Shown one piece after another: positions 31,514 through 33,579 of a stretch of 33,579 bases of DNA. How positions within the stretch are numbered: the first letter of the stretch is position 1; each line of letters starts with the position of its first letter. Source of the stretch: Bacteroidaceae bacterium (GTDB lineage Bacteria > Bacteroidota > Bacteroidia > Bacteroidales > Bacteroidaceae). Where the stretch lies: contig JAFXTC010000063.1 in the NCBI GenBank assembly GCA_017525235.1, forward strand, positions 1-33,579, read 5' to 3'. The notes under the pieces were generated by a model. It made no database searches. It saw nothing but the letters and a program-made list of their open reading frames with translations, and was not told the DNA's origin. The translations under genes were made by a program, and so were the position numbers.

Positions 31514-32503
31514 ATGGAAGAAGAAAAGATTATTATATATCAGACGGAGGACGGACAAACGCAGATTGATGTCCGCCTGGAGAACGAGACGGTGTGGTTG
31601 ACGCAAGCTCAGATGGCTAAGTTGTTTGAAACTGACAGGACCTCAATAGTTCGTCACATCAACAATATCTATCGAGTTGACGAATTAGACAGAGTGGCAA
31701 CCTGTGCAAAAATTGCACAAGTTCAAACCGAAGGAAAAAGACAGGTAACCCGTACTGTCCCATATTTCAATTTGGATATGATTATTTCAGTAGGGTATCG
31801 TGTCAATTCTAAGCGTGGCGTAAAATTCCGTCAATGGGCTAATCGGGTGTTGAAGGACTACCTCGTGAAAGGCTATGCCGTAAACGAGCGAATTAGAAAG
31901 GAGCAGATTGGCGAGTTGCGTCAACTGGTGGGAATGTTGGGGCGCACAATACAAAGCCAGCCTCTGCTGTCAAACGACGAGACGAATGCCCTCTTCGAAG
32001 TGGTGACGAATTATACCTACGCTCTGGATACCCTCGACAACTATGATTACGAGCGACTGACTATCGACAAGACGACAAAGGAAGAGCCCTTCCACGCTAC
32101 ATACGAGAATGCAATGGAAGCTATCAATGGCTTGCGCGAGAAATTCGGTGGTTTATCACTCTTTGGTAATGAAAAAGATGACTCCTTTAAGAGCAGCATC
32201 GGACAGATTTATCAGACCTTCGGAGGTGAAGAACTCTATCCCAGTGTGGAGGAGAAGGCTGCCATGTTGCTTTATCTGGTGACTAAGAACCATTCTTTTA
32301 GCGACGGCAACAAACGTATTGCCGCCACACTCTTCTTGTGGTTCCTCAATAACAACGGCATCCTCTATCGTCCAGATGGCTCGAAGCGCATAGCAGACAA
32401 CACCCTCGTGGCCCTTACCCTGATGATTGCTGAGAGCAAGACAGAAGAGAAGGACGTGATGGTAAAAGTTGTTGTGAATCTGATTAACCAGAGGAACGAG
32501 TGA
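31514..32503 (+). CDS. RhuM-Fic family protein (virulence RhuM/Fic/DOC)
   Basis: A 329-residue two-domain protein. Residues ~5-125 are a RhuM domain (IDVRLENETVWLTQAQMAKLF, a winged-helix-like start, and VGYRVNSKRGVKFRQWAN). Residues ~195-325 are a Fic domain with an intact catalytic motif HSFSDGNKR (260-268; catalytic H260), which in active Fic proteins transfers AMP or another moiety to target proteins. No canonical inhibitory S/T-x-x-x-E-G/N motif is obvious. RhuM proteins were first noted on a Salmonella pathogenicity island and have no settled function. Fic/Doc proteins often act as toxins, and no antitoxin-like small gene is seen beside it. The flanking exonuclease and duplication relics mark this as an accessory locus. 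Confidence 0.9.
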   Translation: MEEEKIIIYQTEDGQTQIDVRLENETVWLTQAQMAKLFETDRTSIVRHINNIYRVDELDRVATCAKIAQVQTEGKRQVTRTVPYFNLDMIISVGYRVNSKRGVKFRQWANRVLKDYLVKGYAVNERIRKEQIGELRQLVGMLGRTIQSQPLLSNDETNALFEVVTNYTYALDTLDNYDYERLTIDKTTKEEPFHATYENAMEAINGLREKFGGLSLFGNEKDDSFKSSIGQIYQTFGGEELYPSVEEKAAMLLYLVTKNHSFSDGNKRIAATLFLWFLNNNGILYRPDGSKRIADNTLVALTLMIAESKTEEKDVMVKVVVNLINQRNE

Positions 32504-32543
32504 TACTGAGGCTTGTGCATGGATTGCGAGAGAAATTTTGTGA
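32502..32543 (+). pseudogene. 14-codon relic of a second exonuclease gene
   Basis: Read in frame, this encodes DTEACAWIAREIL and a stop, versus DAEACAWIAREIL and stop at 31451-31492. By eye 35 of 42 bases match and most differences are synonymous. It begins at the stop codon of the RhuM-Fic gene and precedes the second RhuM gene, exactly the order of the intact pair upstream. Confidence 0.8.
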
Positions 32544-32612
32544 AATTGTAACAAAGTTGCTTTTCAGATGTGACATTTACGATTTTTGCATACTTAATTG
32601 GTAGAAATGACT

Positions 32613-32620
32613 TATTTTTG
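32613..32620 (+). promoter_or_regulatory. Possible -7 box upstream of the second RhuM gene
   Basis: TATTTTTG fits the -7 consensus and lies 36 nt before ATG 32657. The nearest TTTG (32585-32588) is 24 nt away, longer than usual, so the assignment is weak. Confidence 0.4.
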
Positions 32621-32656
32621 CGGCATGATTGCTGCAATGCGAACGAAAAGAAAGGT

Positions 32657-33016
32657 ATGAAAGAAGATCAAATCGTAATCTATCAGACAGAGGACGGACA
32701 AACACAGATTGATGTTCGGCTGGAGAATGAGACGGTGTGGTTGACACAGGCTCAGATGGTTGAATTGTTCCAAACTACGAAACAAAATGTAAGCCTTCAC
32801 CTAAATAATTTATATAAGGAAGGTGAACTAGATAAGGAGGGAACCGTCAAGGAATACTTGACAGTTCAACAGGAAGGCAAAAGGAGTGTGTCTCGTACAA
32901 TAAAATACTACGATCTCGATGTCATCATCTCCGTTGGTTATCGCGTTCACAGCAAACGTGGTACCCTTTTCGATTATTATGGTGGTATACTTTTCAATTA
33001 CTATTTACAATCCTGA
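32657..33016 (+). pseudogene. Truncated second RhuM gene
   Basis: The first ~103 codons match the RhuM domain of the upstream gene: residues 6-32 (from YQTEDGQTQIDV) are nearly identical and [10 protein letters not shown] is conserved. After SKRGTLF the match stops. The frame continues only as [14 protein letters not shown] to a stop, while the intact paralogue continues for 225 residues including the Fic domain. The reading frame overlaps and is out of register with the MutS-like fragment that follows, so a deletion or recombination junction lies near 32965-33005. ATG 32657 is the start, by alignment with ATG 31514. The remaining domain might still bind DNA or protein, but the gene is best called broken. 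Confidence 0.8.
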
Positions 33017-33323
33017 TGCGCTTCTCCTCTTCCGCTGCGGTGATTTCTACGAATGTTACGATGAAGATGCCAAGAAAGCCGCTGATGTCCTCGGCATCAC
33101 ACTGACAGTGCGCAATAGCACTGGCCGCAAGATGGCTGGCTTCCCGTACCACGCACTTGACACGTACCTTCCGAAGCTCATCCGTGCAGGTCACAGAGTT
33201 GCCATCTGTGATCAGCTCGAAGAGCCGAAAGGTCACGCTAAAGTTTCTGAAGTCGTAGAGCCTGCTTCGAAGAAGCGCTCCCGCAAGCAGGAGCAGCAAG
33301 AGGAATTGTTCTTGCGCTCTTGA
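32979..33323 (+). pseudogene. 5'-truncated gene for a stand-alone MutS domain-I protein
   Basis: From [20 protein letters not shown] through [20 protein letters not shown] to [12 protein letters not shown] (about residues 11-85 from ATG 32979) this is the MutS mismatch-recognition domain I. It then ends in a basic tail ([12 protein letters not shown]) and a stop, with no MutS connector, lever, clamp or ATPase domains. Single MutS-I domain proteins occur on Bacteroidetes mobile elements (recalled, not checked). The usual start of the domain, a helix ending K-x-x-H-P-D-A, is missing, and the upstream bases belong to the truncated RhuM frame. A short product starting [14 protein letters not shown] remains possible. 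Confidence 0.75.
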
Positions 33324-33324
33324 A

Positions 33325-33352
33325 AGTGCTCAGGCGGCATAGCCGGAGCACT
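33325..33352 (+). other. Hairpin after the MutS-like fragment
   Basis: AGTGCTC (33325-33331) pairs with GAGCACT (33346-33352), with an inner CGGC/GCCG stem around an ATA loop and a 3-nt bulge. No T tract follows, so it is not a standard terminator. Confidence 0.5.
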
Positions 33353-33390
33353 GAATAGTGGACAGTTCCTTTCTTATTCTGCTATCTGCT

Positions 33391-33419
33391 AACTCACGGT
33401 TCTGCCGTGAGTTTTTTTG
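33391..33419 (+). terminator. Strong intrinsic terminator
   Basis: A perfect 9-bp stem (AACTCACGG at 33391-33399, CCGTGAGTT at 33405-33413) with a 5-nt loop and a T7 tract. It closes the accessory segment before the next promoter. Confidence 0.92.
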
Positions 33420-33427
33420 TGCAGGGC

Positions 33428-33458
33428 TTTGTGGTTTAATGATTTTGTCGTACCTTTG
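33428..33458 (+). promoter_or_regulatory. Consensus promoter of the acyltransferase gene
   Basis: TTTG at 33428-33431, exactly 19 nt, TACCTTTG at 33451-33458, 20 nt before ATG 33479. This is a textbook Bacteroidetes promoter. Confidence 0.85.
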
Positions 33459-33478
33459 CAAACAGACAATCGGAATTT

Positions 33479-33579
33479 ATGGAACAGAAAGTTATCAATA
33501 ATCGCTTAGACTGGATGGATTGGGCCAAGTCCATTGCCATTACGCTCGTTGTCTTCGGCCACATCCTCATGCCGTTTTC
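33479..33579 (+). CDS. Acyltransferase-3 family protein (5' end only)
   Basis: Only the first 33 codons are in the window. They read MEQKVINNRLDWMDWAKSIA followed by ITLVVFGHILMPF. The R-x-x-W-x-D-x-A-K-x-I-x-I-x-L-V-V-x-G-H pattern is the N-terminal catalytic-His segment of membrane acyltransferase-3 (OafA-like) proteins, which acylate sugars of surface polysaccharides using acyl-CoA. The conserved His is in VFGH. ATG 33479 follows a consensus promoter and a terminator, so this is the start of a new transcription unit. Confidence 0.75.
   Translation, partial: MEQKVINNRLDWMDWAKSIAITLVVFGHILMPF

Noticed and set aside
31001-33323. Insertion sequence or integrative element
   Set aside because: No transposase, integrase, terminal inverted repeats or target-site duplication could be seen; only relics of duplication and deletion.

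Overview
The window comes from a Prevotella-like member of the Bacteroidales. Several promoters fit the Bacteroidetes pattern TTTG-N19-21-TAnnTTTG (for example 21-52, 9029-9061, 15423-15454, 30866-30896, 33428-33458). Shine-Dalgarno sites are scarce. Three secreted proteins carry a short C-terminal sorting-like tail. There are no rRNA or tRNA genes and no CRISPR array. Most of the window looks like ordinary chromosome; the last ~2.5 kb (31-33.4 kb) is accessory and partly decayed.

Layout. 1-1.55 kb: elongation factor P (efp) and a Cof-type HAD phosphatase. 1.56-1.65 kb: four tandem hairpins between convergent genes. 1.67-4.9 kb, minus strand: a TraB/GumN lipoprotein and a BlaI-type repressor followed by a BlaR1-like M56 protein with a TonB C-terminal domain. 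5.2-13.4 kb: two divergent giant secreted proteins, a GLUG-like beta-helix protein and a lamin-tail/CotH mosaic. 13.4-15.4 kb, minus strand: a MATE exporter translationally coupled to a small metallophosphoesterase. 15.6-19.3 kb: a four-gene sodium-pumping methylmalonyl-CoA decarboxylase (carboxyltransferase, gamma/delta-type anchor, biotin carrier, beta-type membrane pump), the energy-conserving step from succinate to propionate. 19.4-21.7 kb: a MINPP/phytase-like histidine phosphatase and a secreted endonuclease/exonuclease/phosphatase-fold enzyme. 21.7-30.4 kb, minus strand: a probable five-gene operon with an RND tripartite efflux pump (adaptor, permease, outer-membrane factor), then a STAS domain fused to an aminoglycoside-phosphotransferase-fold kinase, then a Cache-SpoIIE PP2C phosphatase overlapping it by ATGA. 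31.0-33.3 kb: DEDDh exonuclease, RhuM-Fic protein, a 14-codon relic of a second exonuclease copy, a truncated second RhuM and a truncated MutS domain-I gene. The window ends inside an acyltransferase-3 gene.

Two things stand out. First, the STAS-kinase/SpoIIE pair looks like a self-contained partner-switching signalling module: the Ser kinase is predicted to be an APH-fold domain covalently attached to the STAS domain instead of a separate RsbW/SpoIIAB-type kinase, and it is encoded with an efflux pump. Second, the window is peppered with degenerate short tandem repeats in strict 7-nt (sometimes 8- or 6-nt) registers. They fill intergenic spacers, supply the stop codons of at least three genes, and have inserted in frame into the C-terminal tails of two secreted proteins.

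All functional calls come from reading motifs by eye; no database search was run.
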